A stretch of DNA of 64,000 nucleotides from Phenylobacterium koreense. Its GTDB lineage: Bacteria > Pseudomonadota > Alphaproteobacteria > Caulobacterales > Caulobacteraceae. How positions within the stretch are numbered: the stretch's first letter is position 1; each line of letters starts with the position of its first letter. Positions 1 to 7,852 of the stretch are shown one piece after another. Location: assembly GCF_040545335.1 (NCBI RefSeq), contig NZ_JBEPLU010000002.1, positions 248,001 to 312,000 on the forward strand, read 5' to 3'. The translations under genes and the position numbers were made by a program. The notes below the pieces were generated by a model, which worked only from the letters and a program-made list of their open reading frames with translations, was not told where the DNA came from and did not search any database.

Positions 1-1
1 C

Positions 2-148
2 ACTGGCCACGATCTCTCCAACGACGCGCCTGGCCGGATGGAGGTCAAGCGTCTGGCGCTCAGTCGCGCCGGGATTCCGCTCGTCGAGATCCCCGCAAAG
101 GCGGCCAAGGCGAAGATCTTGGACATGATCGCTGAGACGCTCGCCTAA
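2..148 (+). CDS. C-terminal end of a protein, possibly DUF2726-like (5' end outside the window)
   Basis: An open frame runs in from the left edge and stops at TAA 146-148, giving 48 visible residues. They contain KRLALSRAGIPLVEIP followed by a short helix-forming tail. A 'lysine-rich helix, AGIPLxxI, short tail' ending resembles the end of DUF2726 (a restriction-endonuclease-like fold), where the last strand sits in such a motif. That assignment comes from motif memory only; too little of the gene is visible to name it. The coding frame is supported by the strong G/C preference at third positions. The gene ends 36 nt before the tRNA on the other strand. Confidence 0.4.
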   Translation, partial: TGHDLSNDAPGRMEVKRLALSRAGIPLVEIPAKAAKAKILDMIAETLA

Positions 149-183
149 GCACCCCTTGCCGGCGGCGCCAGCGGCTCGGACGA

Positions 184-274
184 TGGCGGGTAGGGTGGGA
201 TTCGAACCCACGGAAGGCTATTAACCTTCGCCGGTTTTCAAGACCGGTGCCTTAAACCGCTCGGCCACCTACCC
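184..274 (-). tRNA. tRNA-Ser (anticodon UGA)
   Basis: On the minus strand the sequence folds as a class II tRNA. The acceptor stem GGGTAGG (274-268) pairs with CCTACCC (194-188). The anticodon arm has CTTGAAA with anticodon TGA, and there is a long variable arm. The T-loop is GTTCGAATC, G is the discriminator base, and CCA is encoded at 186-184. The long variable arm and TGA anticodon identify a serine tRNA reading UCA and other UCN codons. It points away from rlpA. Confidence 0.95.
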
Positions 275-465
275 GGACTGCCTGGGCCATGGCGAGCCGC
301 TAGGTCGCCGCCAGGAGGAGGGGCCTATAGCAGGGGTCGCGCGGCGGCTCTACCCACAGCGAATGTTTAATGAAATCGCCGGCGGCGTTAACCACGCCGC
401 AAGGCTCAGCCTGCGAACATGGTCCCAGCGCTGGGGAGCGTAGCTTTTTGAAAGAGGGGGCGGCC

Positions 466-1446
466 ATGTCCCGCATCCGTTCGCGTGCGCCGGTTCGCGG
501 CGTCCTTGTGGTTCTCATGGGCGCCGGCTCGCTCGCGGCCTGCGCTACGCCCCAGCCGAAGTTCGCTTCGAAATATCCGGCGACCGGGCCGACCCCTGGC
601 CAGATGCCGAACGGCGCCGGCGGGCGCTACAAGGTCGGCGCGCCCTACGAGGTCGCTGGCGTCTGGTACGTTCCCAAGGAGGAGCCGAACTATGACCAGG
701 AGGGCACGGCCACCTGGTACGGCTCCGAGCATCACCTGAAGTCCACCGCCAATGGCGAGGTCTTCGACCGCTACGCCCTGTCGGCTGCCCACACGACCCT
801 GCCGTTGCCCTCGATCGTCGAGGTGACCAATCTCGACAACGGCCGCAGCCTGCAGGTCCGGGTGAACGACCGCGGCCCCTTCAAGAACGGCGCGATCATC
901 GACCTCTCCCAGGAGGCCGCCCGCCAGCTTGGCTTCGAACAGCAGGGCCAGGCGCGGGTAAGGGTGCGCTATGTCGGCCCGGCCACGCTCGGCGCGCCGG
1001 ACGCCGGCCTGCGGCACGCCGCCTACACGCCGAGCCCGACGCCGTCCGCCCAGCAGCCGCCGGCGAGCCCGGTTCCTTATTCGGGGCTCAACCCCGCGCC
1101 GGCGGAAGTCGCGGTCGGCTCGCAGCCGCTGGCGCCGATCGCCTCCACGCCCAGCGCCTCGGCGCCTGTTCCAGTCACCAGCGCGCCCGTCTCCGCCGGA
1201 GCAAGCAGCGGCGCCTTCCGCGTGCAGGCCGGAGCCTTCGCCGATCAGGCCAACGCCCAGCGGGTGGTCAGCCAACTCGGCGGAGACATGAACGCCACCA
1301 TCGAACCCTTCACCCGCGCCGACGGCATGACCCTCTATCGGGTGATGGTGCAGGGCTCGGCGGACGAGGGCGAGACCTGGGCGCTGCGTGACCGCGTCGC
1401 CGCCTACGGATTCACCGAGGCTCGCGTGGTGCGCCCAGGCGCCTGA
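466..1446 (+). CDS. rlpA: RlpA-family septal-ring lipoprotein (lytic transglycosylase, DPBB + SPOR)
   Basis: RlpA proteins are outer-membrane lipoproteins that cleave peptidoglycan strands lacking stem peptides, usually at division sites. The 326-residue product starts with a lipoprotein signal ending in LAAC (Cys26). A double-psi beta-barrel follows at about 79-170 (GTATWYG, TLPLPSIVEVTNL, VRVNDRGPF), then a Pro/Ala-rich linker and a C-terminal SPOR domain at about 245-324 that binds denuded glycan. I chose ATG 466 because it begins a proper signal peptide and has AAAGAGGGG just upstream; the frame stays open to 370 but those residues look untranslated. In many alphaproteobacteria a D,D-carboxypeptidase gene sits between rlpA and tmk; here tmk follows after 44 nt. 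Confidence 0.9.
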   Translation: MSRIRSRAPVRGVLVVLMGAGSLAACATPQPKFASKYPATGPTPGQMPNGAGGRYKVGAPYEVAGVWYVPKEEPNYDQEGTATWYGSEHHLKSTANGEVFDRYALSAAHTTLPLPSIVEVTNLDNGRSLQVRVNDRGPFKNGAIIDLSQEAARQLGFEQQGQARVRVRYVGPATLGAPDAGLRHAAYTPSPTPSAQQPPASPVPYSGLNPAPAEVAVGSQPLAPIASTPSASAPVPVTSAPVSAGASSGAFRVQAGAFADQANAQRVVSQLGGDMNATIEPFTRADGMTLYRVMVQGSADEGETWALRDRVAAYGFTEARVVRPGA

Positions 1447-1490
1447 CCGGCGCCACTGGACAAACGGGCCGAACCGGCCATTTTGGCCGC

Positions 1491-2138
1491 GTGACGCGCG
1501 GGCGGTTCATCACTTTCGAGGGCGGCGAAGGAGCTGGGAAGTCTACCCAGGTCCGACGCCTTGTAGCGCGCCTTGCCGCACGGGGCATCGATGTGGTGGC
1601 GACCCGCGAGCCGGGCGGCTCGCCCGGGGCCGAAGCGATTCGCAACCTGGTGCTCAAGGGTGACGCCGACCGCTGGAGCCCTGTGACCGAAACCTTGCTC
1701 ATGTACGGCGCCCGGCGCGACCATATCGAGCGGACCATCGAACCGGCCCTGGCCCGCGGCGCCTGGGTGGTCTGCGACCGCTTCGCCGATTCCACCCGCG
1801 CATATCAGGGCGCGGCCGGCGGGGTCGATCCGCAGTTCATCTCCGCCTTGGAGACCCATGTGCTCGACGGCGCCCGGCCGGATCTGACCCTGGTCTTCGA
1901 TCTGCCGGTAGATGTCGGCCTGGCCCGCGCCGAGGCCTTCGCCGCCGCCGATGGCCATGCCGAGACCCGCTTCGAATCTAAGGGCCTGGCCTTCCATGAG
2001 CGCCTGCGCGCCGCCTTCTCGCAGATCGCCGCGGGCGAGCCGGAACGCTGCGCGATCATCGACGCCGCCGCGACGATCGACGCGGTCGAGGCCCAGGTCT
2101 GGGAAACGGTGTCTCGCCGTCTCGATCTCGGTGGCTGA
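1491..2138 (+). CDS. tmk: Thymidylate kinase
   Basis: The enzyme phosphorylates dTMP to dTDP with ATP, an essential step for dTTP. The 215-residue protein has the N-terminal P-loop GGEGAGKS (11-18), the DRFADSTRAYQG segment carrying the DR(Y/F) motif that positions the nucleotides, and a Gly/Arg-containing LID region. Length is normal for the family. The start is GTG at 1491, which places the P-loop at the usual distance from the N terminus. Its 3' end overlaps holB by 8 nt, so the two are probably translationally coupled, as in most bacteria with a tmk-holB pair. Confidence 0.95.
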   Translation: MTRGRFITFEGGEGAGKSTQVRRLVARLAARGIDVVATREPGGSPGAEAIRNLVLKGDADRWSPVTETLLMYGARRDHIERTIEPALARGAWVVCDRFADSTRAYQGAAGGVDPQFISALETHVLDGARPDLTLVFDLPVDVGLARAEAFAAADGHAETRFESKGLAFHERLRAAFSQIAAGEPERCAIIDAAATIDAVEAQVWETVSRRLDLGG

Positions 2139-3129
2139 GGCCGCGCCGCATCCGCGCGAGGTCTTCGACCTCATCGGCCACCAGGCCGCCGAGGCCGCCT
2201 TCGAGGAGGCCAGGGGCCGCGGCCGACTGCATCACGCCTGGCTGCTGACCGGAACCGAGGGTGTCGGCAAGGCGACATTCGCCTATCGCGCCGCCCGTCG
2301 CCTGCTCGGCGCTCCGCTTGAGCCTGCCTATGGCGTCCTGGGATCCTCGCCCGAGCATCCGGTGAGCCGTCAGATCATCGCCCGCTCGCACCCGGATCTC
2401 ATGGTGTTGGAGCGCATCGGCGAGGACGGCAAGGTCCGCAAGACCATCCCCGTGGACGAGGCCCGCAAGCTGACCGACTTCTTCTCGAAGTCCCCGGCCT
2501 CCGCGCCGCATCGCGTGGCCATAATCGACGCGGCCGACGATCTGAACGTCAACGCCGCCAACGCCGTGCTGAAGACCCTGGAGGAGCCGCCGCCGCGGGG
2601 GGTGATCCTGCTGGTCTCGCACTCTCCGGGCGGCCTTCTGCCGACCATCCGCTCCCGCTGCCGCCGCCTGACCTTCGGGGCCTTGCCTGAGGAAGAGGTC
2701 GTGGCTTTCGTCTCCTCGCGCACGACCGCCAACGAGGAAGACGCGATTCGCCTGGCCCGCATGTCCAAGGGCGCCCCGGGCAAGGCGCTGGCTCTGGCTC
2801 TGGCCGGCGCGGTCGGCGTGGACGACGCCGCCAAGGAACTGCTCCAGTCCATGCCCGCGATTGACGAGGCCTTGGCTCAGGCCCTGGCGGACCGGTTCCG
2901 GGGCGGGGAGGGCGCGGCCCAGTTCAACCTGCTCTTCGAGCGCCTGGCCGAACGGGTTCACGCCCACGTCGTCCGGCTGGCCGCGGAAGGCTATGGCGGC
3001 CTTGATCGCTGGGCCTCTGCATGGGAGATGCTCCAGCGTCTTCCCCGAGAGGTCGAGGCGGTCAATCTCGACCGCGCCGACGCATTCTTCACCGCCTTAG
3101 CTGAGTTGCGCGCCCTCACGCGCGCCTAA
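2131..3129 (+). CDS. holB: DNA polymerase III delta' subunit (clamp-loader)
   Basis: Delta' is the rigid stator of the clamp loader that places the beta clamp on DNA. The 332-residue protein has a P-loop-like GTEGVGKA (41-48), the HHAWLLTG segment typical of HolB, the NAVLKTLEEPP region and the TIRSRCRRL (SRC) motif that reaches into the neighbouring subunit. I chose GTG 2131, inside the end of tmk; an in-frame upstream ATG at 1912 would lie deep inside tmk. The alphaproteobacterial order is often tmk-holB-metG-tatD; here metG is absent and tatD follows after 9 nt. Confidence 0.92.
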   Translation: MAEAAPHPREVFDLIGHQAAEAAFEEARGRGRLHHAWLLTGTEGVGKATFAYRAARRLLGAPLEPAYGVLGSSPEHPVSRQIIARSHPDLMVLERIGEDGKVRKTIPVDEARKLTDFFSKSPASAPHRVAIIDAADDLNVNAANAVLKTLEEPPPRGVILLVSHSPGGLLPTIRSRCRRLTFGALPEEEVVAFVSSRTTANEEDAIRLARMSKGAPGKALALALAGAVGVDDAAKELLQSMPAIDEALAQALADRFRGGEGAAQFNLLFERLAERVHAHVVRLAAEGYGGLDRWASAWEMLQRLPREVEAVNLDRADAFFTALAELRALTRA

Positions 3130-3138
3130 GAATTCCAC

Positions 3139-3915
3139 ATGCTGATCGACAGCCACGTCAACCTGCACGCCCACCAGTTCGACGAGGACCGGGCCGCGGT
3201 CATCGAACGCGCCTGGGCCGCCGGCATCGGCCTGATGGTGAATATCAGCGACAAGATCTCCGGCTTTGCGGCGGTCCGCGCCGTCGCCGACCATCCGGAC
3301 ATCTGGTGCACCGTCGGCACACATCCGCACGAGGCCAAGGAGAATCCGGACCTCACGCCGCAGGACGTCATGGCGTTGGCCGCCGATCCGCGCGTGGTCG
3401 GGATCGGCGAGACCGGCCTCGACTTCCACTATGACCTCAGCCCCCGCGACATCCAGGCCAAGGTGTTCCGGGCCCATGTGGCCGCGGCGCGCGAAACCGG
3501 CCTGCCATTGATCGTCCATACCCGCGAGGCCGACGAAGTCATGGGCGCGATCCTCGAGGAGGAGTTCGCCCGCGGCCCCTTCAAGATGCTCATGCACTGC
3601 TACACCTCCGGCGCGGAGCTCGCGCGGCGGGCGGCGGCCCTGGGCGCCTGGTTCTCGGTGTCGGGCATCGCGACCTTCAAGGCGGCGCAGGATGTTCGCG
3701 ACGTGATCGCCGACATGCCGGCCGACCGGATCATCGTCGAAACCGACTGTCCCTATCTCGCTCCCGTTCCGCACCGGGGCCGGCGCAACGAGCCGGCTTA
3801 TCTTCCCGCCGTGCTCGCCAAGCTCGCGGAAATCCGCGGCTGGTCGCTGGACGAGGCCGAGCAGAAGACCGAAGACGCGTTCTTCGCCCTGTTTGATCGG
3901 ATTCCCCGCCCATGA
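3139..3915 (+). CDS. tatD: TatD-family metal-dependent deoxyribonuclease/hydrolase
   Basis: TatD enzymes are TIM-barrel metal hydrolases with 3'-5' exonuclease activity. This 258-residue protein has the family layout: GETGLDFHYD with Glu91, VHTRE with His127, HCYTSG with His153, and ETDCPYLAP with Asp203. The first metal motif is unusual: family members normally have HxH near the N terminus, but here it reads DSHVNLH (His6, Asn8). The next gene starts within its stop codon (ATGA), so translation is probably coupled to the MBL-fold hydrolase. Confidence 0.9.
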   Translation: MLIDSHVNLHAHQFDEDRAAVIERAWAAGIGLMVNISDKISGFAAVRAVADHPDIWCTVGTHPHEAKENPDLTPQDVMALAADPRVVGIGETGLDFHYDLSPRDIQAKVFRAHVAAARETGLPLIVHTREADEVMGAILEEEFARGPFKMLMHCYTSGAELARRAAALGAWFSVSGIATFKAAQDVRDVIADMPADRIIVETDCPYLAPVPHRGRRNEPAYLPAVLAKLAEIRGWSLDEAEQKTEDAFFALFDRIPRP

Positions 3916-4733
3916 CAGCAACCCTCGAATTCACGATCCTGGGCTGCGGCTCTTCCGGCGGGGTGCCGCGCGCGGACGGAGACTGGGGGGCCTGCGACCC
4001 GGCCAATCCGAAGAACCGCCGGCGCCGCTGCTCGCTGCTGGTGCGCCGTCGGGGCGAGAGCCCGGAAACCGAAACCACCCTGATCGTCGACACATCGCCG
4101 GATCTCGTCTGGCAGACATCTCAGGCCGGGGCCAAGCGCTTGGACGCGGTGCTGTTCACCCACGACCACGCCGACCAGACCCATGGCGTCGACGACATCC
4201 GCGCCTTCTTCATCCGCCAGCGCGCGCGGATCGACTGCCACATGGACGAGGCGACCGCCGCGACCATGAAGAGCCGCTTCGGCTACGTCTTTGAGGGAGA
4301 CGCTGGATATCCCGCTATCGGCAGGATCTGCGTCTTACCTGCCCATGGTGACGATTGGCGGGTGGATGGGCCCTCCGGAGCGGTGCCTGTAAGGACTTTC
4401 GAGCAGGACCATGGGCCTGTGAAGTCTATCGGCTATCGCTTTGGCGACGTTGCTTATTCGAGCGACGTCGTTGCTCTGGACGACAGGGCGATGGAAGCCT
4501 TGCAGAATCTCGACGTTTGGATCGTCGATGCGCTGCGCTGGAGGCCGCATCCGACCCACGCTCACGTCGATTTGGCCCTTCAATGGGCAGATATCCTGCG
4601 GCCTCGGCGCGTAATCCTGACGAACATGCACGTCGATCTCGATTTCGACGACCTGGCTTCCAAGCTCCCGCCCGGTGTCGAGCCGGCCTATGACGGCCTC
4701 AGGTTCGAACATGATGTGGGTGGCAAAAATTGA
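3912..4733 (+). CDS. MBL-fold metal-dependent hydrolase (PhnP-like)
   Basis: This is a metallo-beta-lactamase-fold protein of the PhnP/cyclic-phosphodiesterase-like group that often follows tatD in alphaproteobacteria; its true substrate is unknown. The 273 residues begin with a beta strand and GCGSSGGVPR, typical of this group. They contain LFTHDHADQTHGVDD (His84, His86, Asp88) as the metal motif, then YSSDV and HPTHAHVDLALQW near the C terminus. Position 89 is Gln where the canonical HxHxDH motif has His, which I believe is common in this subgroup. The start overlaps the tatD stop. Confidence 0.85.
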   Translation: MTATLEFTILGCGSSGGVPRADGDWGACDPANPKNRRRRCSLLVRRRGESPETETTLIVDTSPDLVWQTSQAGAKRLDAVLFTHDHADQTHGVDDIRAFFIRQRARIDCHMDEATAATMKSRFGYVFEGDAGYPAIGRICVLPAHGDDWRVDGPSGAVPVRTFEQDHGPVKSIGYRFGDVAYSSDVVALDDRAMEALQNLDVWIVDALRWRPHPTHAHVDLALQWADILRPRRVILTNMHVDLDFDDLASKLPPGVEPAYDGLRFEHDVGGKN

Positions 4734-4743
4734 CGACGAATCA

Positions 4744-5337
4744 ATGCTTAATCTAGGATTTCTCGCATCTCGCAACGGCTCGGCCATGCGGGCGATCATT
4801 TCGGCCATCGAATCCGGCGACCTCCAGGCCCGTCCGCTGATCGCGGTGAGCAATAATCGAAAGGCCGCCGCCCTCGAATTCGCGGCCGCGCACGGCGTCG
4901 CCACCGCGGTGATTCCGACCCAGGCGGACCCGGTCGCCGCCGACGAGATGCTGGCGCAAGCCCTTGAAAACGCAGGTGTCGAACTCGTTGTGCTGTCGGG
5001 CTACCTGCGTCGGCTTGGGCCGCGCACCCTCGCGCGCTACCAGAACCGGATCCTGAACATCCACCCTGGCCTGCTGCCCGAATTCGGCGGCGAGGGCATG
5101 TACGGCCGCAAGGTCCACGAGGCCGTGATAGGGGCCGGCGCGGGGGCCAGCGGCGCCACGATCCACCTCGTCGACGAGATCTACGACCACGGTCCGATCG
5201 TCGACCGGCGCACGGTCCCGGTGCACGCGGGAGACACGCCCGAGAGCTTGGAAGCCCGCGTGACGGCCATGGAACCGGGGTTCTTCATCGACACTCTGAG
5301 ACGTATCGCCGCGGGCGATCTGGAACTGCCAAGCTGA
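4744..5337 (+). CDS. PurN-like formyltransferase (glycinamide ribonucleotide transformylase family)
   Basis: PurN transfers a formyl group from 10-formyl-THF to GAR in purine synthesis. The 197-residue product has LGFLASRNGSAM (the PurN N-terminal loop), the catalytic NIHPGLLPEFGG (Asn105, His107), MYGRKVHEAVI, SGATIHLVDEIYDHGPIV and a C-terminal TPESLEARV region. I chose ATG 4744, which starts directly at the first strand; in-frame ATGs at 4711/4714 overlap the previous gene and are alternatives. It lies in the tmk-holB-tatD cluster rather than beside purM, so it may be a paralogue instead of the housekeeping PurN. I cannot decide this from the window. Confidence 0.75.
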   Translation: MLNLGFLASRNGSAMRAIISAIESGDLQARPLIAVSNNRKAAALEFAAAHGVATAVIPTQADPVAADEMLAQALENAGVELVVLSGYLRRLGPRTLARYQNRILNIHPGLLPEFGGEGMYGRKVHEAVIGAGAGASGATIHLVDEIYDHGPIVDRRTVPVHAGDTPESLEARVTAMEPGFFIDTLRRIAAGDLELPS

Positions 5338-5386
5338 CAGGTCCTTGTGCAACGGCCATCTTGCGGCCGCAGCCGTGGGGGACGAG

Positions 5387-5983
5387 ATGCACGACCAAAG
5401 CGATTTGCAGCGAACGGTTCGCTTGGTCGCCATCCTCAACTTCGCGTATTTTGGCGTCGAGTTAGCCGCCGCTCTGTCGATTCACAGCGTCTCGCTGCTC
5501 GCCGACAGCGCCGATTTCTTCGAAGACGCGGCGGTGAATTTCCTGATCTTCGCCGCGCTTGGATGGAGCGCCCGCAAGCGGGCCAAAGTCGGCATGCTGC
5601 TGGCTGGGGTGCTTCTGGTTCCGGCTATCGCCTTCGTCCTGACGCTCGTGCACAAGCTCCAGACGCCGACCCCGCCAGTCCCCGAAATCCTTACCCTGAC
5701 CGGTCTTGGGGCGATGTGCGTCAACCTCTACTGCGCGTTCAGGCTGGCCAGGTTCCGGCATCATGGCGGCAGCCTGACCAAGGCGGCCTTCCTCTCGGCC
5801 CGCAACGACGTGCTGGCCAATGTGGCGATCGTCGGCGCCGGGCTTGCGACCTTGGCGACCCACTCGATCTGGCCGGACATCGTCGTCGGGGCCGGGATCG
5901 CCCTCATGAATCTCGACGCCGCCAAGGAGGTGCTCGAAGCGGCCCGTGACGAGCACCGGCAGGCCGAGGAAGCACAGCCCTAG
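5387..5983 (+). CDS. Short CDF-type cation transporter
   Basis: A 198-residue membrane protein with the cation-diffusion-facilitator core: a first helix, then IHSVSLLADSADFFEDAAVNF (DxxxD pair in the second helix), further helices, and SARNDVLANVAIVGAGL as the fifth-helix metal motif. CDF proteins export Zn, Co, Fe or Mn in exchange for protons. It ends after the sixth helix with a short tail and lacks the usual cytoplasmic metal-sensing domain. The His often found four residues before the fifth-helix Asp is Ser here by my alignment. ATG 5387 follows a GGGGACGAG ribosome site; a TTG at 5345 is the open-frame limit. It converges with the cytochrome gene. Confidence 0.78.
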   Translation: MHDQSDLQRTVRLVAILNFAYFGVELAAALSIHSVSLLADSADFFEDAAVNFLIFAALGWSARKRAKVGMLLAGVLLVPAIAFVLTLVHKLQTPTPPVPEILTLTGLGAMCVNLYCAFRLARFRHHGGSLTKAAFLSARNDVLANVAIVGAGLATLATHSIWPDIVVGAGIALMNLDAAKEVLEAARDEHRQAEEAQP

Positions 5984-6525
5984 CTGCGGGCCCAGAGCAT
6001 CCGCACCAGCGTCCGGTCGCGATCGACCACCAGATGCTTGAGCGCGCCGCCCACATGCAGGGCGATCAGCGGCCAGAAGAGCTTGGCGGCCGCCTTGTGG
6101 ACCACCTCACCCGCCTCATGCAGCCAGCCGACGCGCCCGAATGGATTCGGGATGGCGAACCAATCGAAGACGGCGAGCGGCCGCCCCGTCGACAGCACGG
6201 TGAGCGGGCCGCTCACGATGAGGGCCAGGACCATCAGCAGGAAGACGACGTGCACCGCGGTTCCCAGGCGGCGGAGCCACAGGTTGCGTTCGAGCGATTC
6301 CGGATGCGGCTGCGAAAAGCTCCAGAAGAGGCGCGTCGCAAGGAAGGTGATGAACAACAGTCCGACCGACACGTGGGTCGCCTGCGCAGCGATCTGGTCC
6401 GGCCGAGTCGTGGCTTCCTCCATCTGCTCTCCGAGCAGGTAGAGCGTGATCACCCCGACGGCCGAAACCCAATGAAGAGCGATCGCGATCCAGCCATAGG
6501 CCTGGCGGGTATTGATCAGCGACAT
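5980..6525 (-). CDS. Cytochrome b561-family membrane protein
   Basis: A 181-residue integral membrane diheme cytochrome of the bacterial b561 (CybB-like) family, which passes electrons from ubiquinol or superoxide in the inner membrane. It has four hydrophobic segments with the expected histidines: IALHWVSA (His18), ATHVSVGLLF, LHEAGEVVHK and ALHVGGALKH. ATG 6525 was chosen because an excellent AGGAGG ribosome site lies just upstream; the frame is open to 6630. Its stop overlaps the stop of the convergent CDF gene. Confidence 0.85.
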   Translation of the reverse strand: MSLINTRQAYGWIAIALHWVSAVGVITLYLLGEQMEEATTRPDQIAAQATHVSVGLLFITFLATRLFWSFSQPHPESLERNLWLRRLGTAVHVVFLLMVLALIVSGPLTVLSTGRPLAVFDWFAIPNPFGRVGWLHEAGEVVHKAAAKLFWPLIALHVGGALKHLVVDRDRTLVRMLWARS

Positions 6526-6589
6526 TTGGCGACCTCCTCTGGTCTCTGGGCAGCTTCTGCACTGGACACGAGCTCTTCCTTGATCTCCA

Positions 6590-7852
6590 TCAATGAGGCG
6601 CTTCCTCCGAAAGCCAGAGCTCGTGCGCATCGAGCGCCAGCTTCAGCATCGCGCCCTGGGCGGCGGCTCGGGCGGCAAGTTCGGCCCGAGCGGCTTCGAA
6701 GGATTGGCGGCGAGCGGCGATAAGGTCGGTCAGGTCGCGCTCACCGAGTTCGTAGGCGCGCGCAACGCGTCCGGCGGCCTGCGCCGCAGCGACCGCGGCC
6801 TCCTGGGCGCGGGACCAGCCCGCTAGACCAGACCTCACCTTGGCGACATCATCGCGTCCGCCTGCCTCGACGTCGCGGACGACCATCAGGTAACGTGCCT
6901 CGGCGGCCGAAGCGGCCGCCGCCTGGCGGTCTGCGGTCGCGGACCGGCCAGAGCCCCCGAATGGAATGCTGACGGTAAGCCCTGCGCCGGTCTCCGCGCC
7001 GCCACGCTCATCGAACACGCGCAGGCCCACGGTCGGGTCCGGCCGCCGGTCCAGCCTGGCTCGGCGCGCCAGGGCCGCGTCGCGATCGGCGAACGCCCTG
7101 GCGATGAGGATCTCATGGCTGCGCTCCATGACGACAGGAACCCACGCATCCAGCGGGCGAGTTGGGGCCACAGGCGCCGGAAGCACCGGCGCCTGTGTGG
7201 GCGCCAGGCCGGGATAGAGCATGTCGAGACTCGCGCGAGCGGCTTCCGCACGGCCCTGCGTTTCGGCGAGCAAGGCGTGAGCTCTGGCCAGGGCGGCCTG
7301 GGAAAGCTCAAGCTCGAGCACCGAAGCGTCCTGAAGCTCCACGCGCCGCCTGAGCGCGGCGACCTCCTTCTCGCCGACGGCGATCTCCTCGCGGTCGATC
7401 AGCACCTGGCCTTCGGCTTGCAGCCATTCGATCCACAGAGCGCCGAGGCGCAGCGAAGCTTGGTGGCGCGCATCGTCGACGCCGTCGCGCGCGGCCAGGG
7501 CGCCGGCCTCGCCAGCCTTGAGATCGAAGGCGCGCTTGCCCGGCAAACGGAGGGCGCGGCTGGCCTGCAGCGACCACTCGGAATAGTCGCCTTCGCCCCG
7601 CACCGAACGACGGTCGCCGGTGAGGCCGAAGGTCGTCTCGTACGGGCCGGCGGCCAGGCCGCGATGCTCGGCTTCCGCGCGGCGGGCCATGGCGCGGGCC
7701 TCGCCGAGCTCGGGCGAAGCGTCCAGCACCGCGAGAATCTGTGCGTCCTGCGGCAGGAAGGCCGGTCGCGCCCAGCCCGGCTCGGACGAAGCGGCGGGCG
7801 CAGCGCAGGCCAGCGTCACACCGGCCGCGGCGGCGAGGAGAAGGGCTTTCAC
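6590..7852 (-). CDS. TolC/CzcC-family outer-membrane efflux protein
   Basis: The outer-membrane channel of a tripartite metal-efflux pump. The 420-residue product has a signal peptide (KALLLAAAAGVTLACAAPAASS), then the long alpha-helical duplications of the OEP family: RALRLPGKRAFDL, LGALWIEWLQAEGQVL, QAALARAHALLAETQGR and a second half ending YELGERDLTDLIAARR. The start is GTG 7852, overlapping the stop of the RND gene (GTGA). The much longer frame upstream lies inside the RND gene. It is the last gene of the adaptor-pump-channel operon. Confidence 0.85.
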   Translation of the reverse strand: MKALLLAAAAGVTLACAAPAASSEPGWARPAFLPQDAQILAVLDASPELGEARAMARRAEAEHRGLAAGPYETTFGLTGDRRSVRGEGDYSEWSLQASRALRLPGKRAFDLKAGEAGALAARDGVDDARHQASLRLGALWIEWLQAEGQVLIDREEIAVGEKEVAALRRRVELQDASVLELELSQAALARAHALLAETQGRAEAARASLDMLYPGLAPTQAPVLPAPVAPTRPLDAWVPVVMERSHEILIARAFADRDAALARRARLDRRPDPTVGLRVFDERGGAETGAGLTVSIPFGGSGRSATADRQAAAASAAEARYLMVVRDVEAGGRDDVAKVRSGLAGWSRAQEAAVAAAQAAGRVARAYELGERDLTDLIAARRQSFEAARAELAARAAAQGAMLKLALDAHELWLSEEAPH

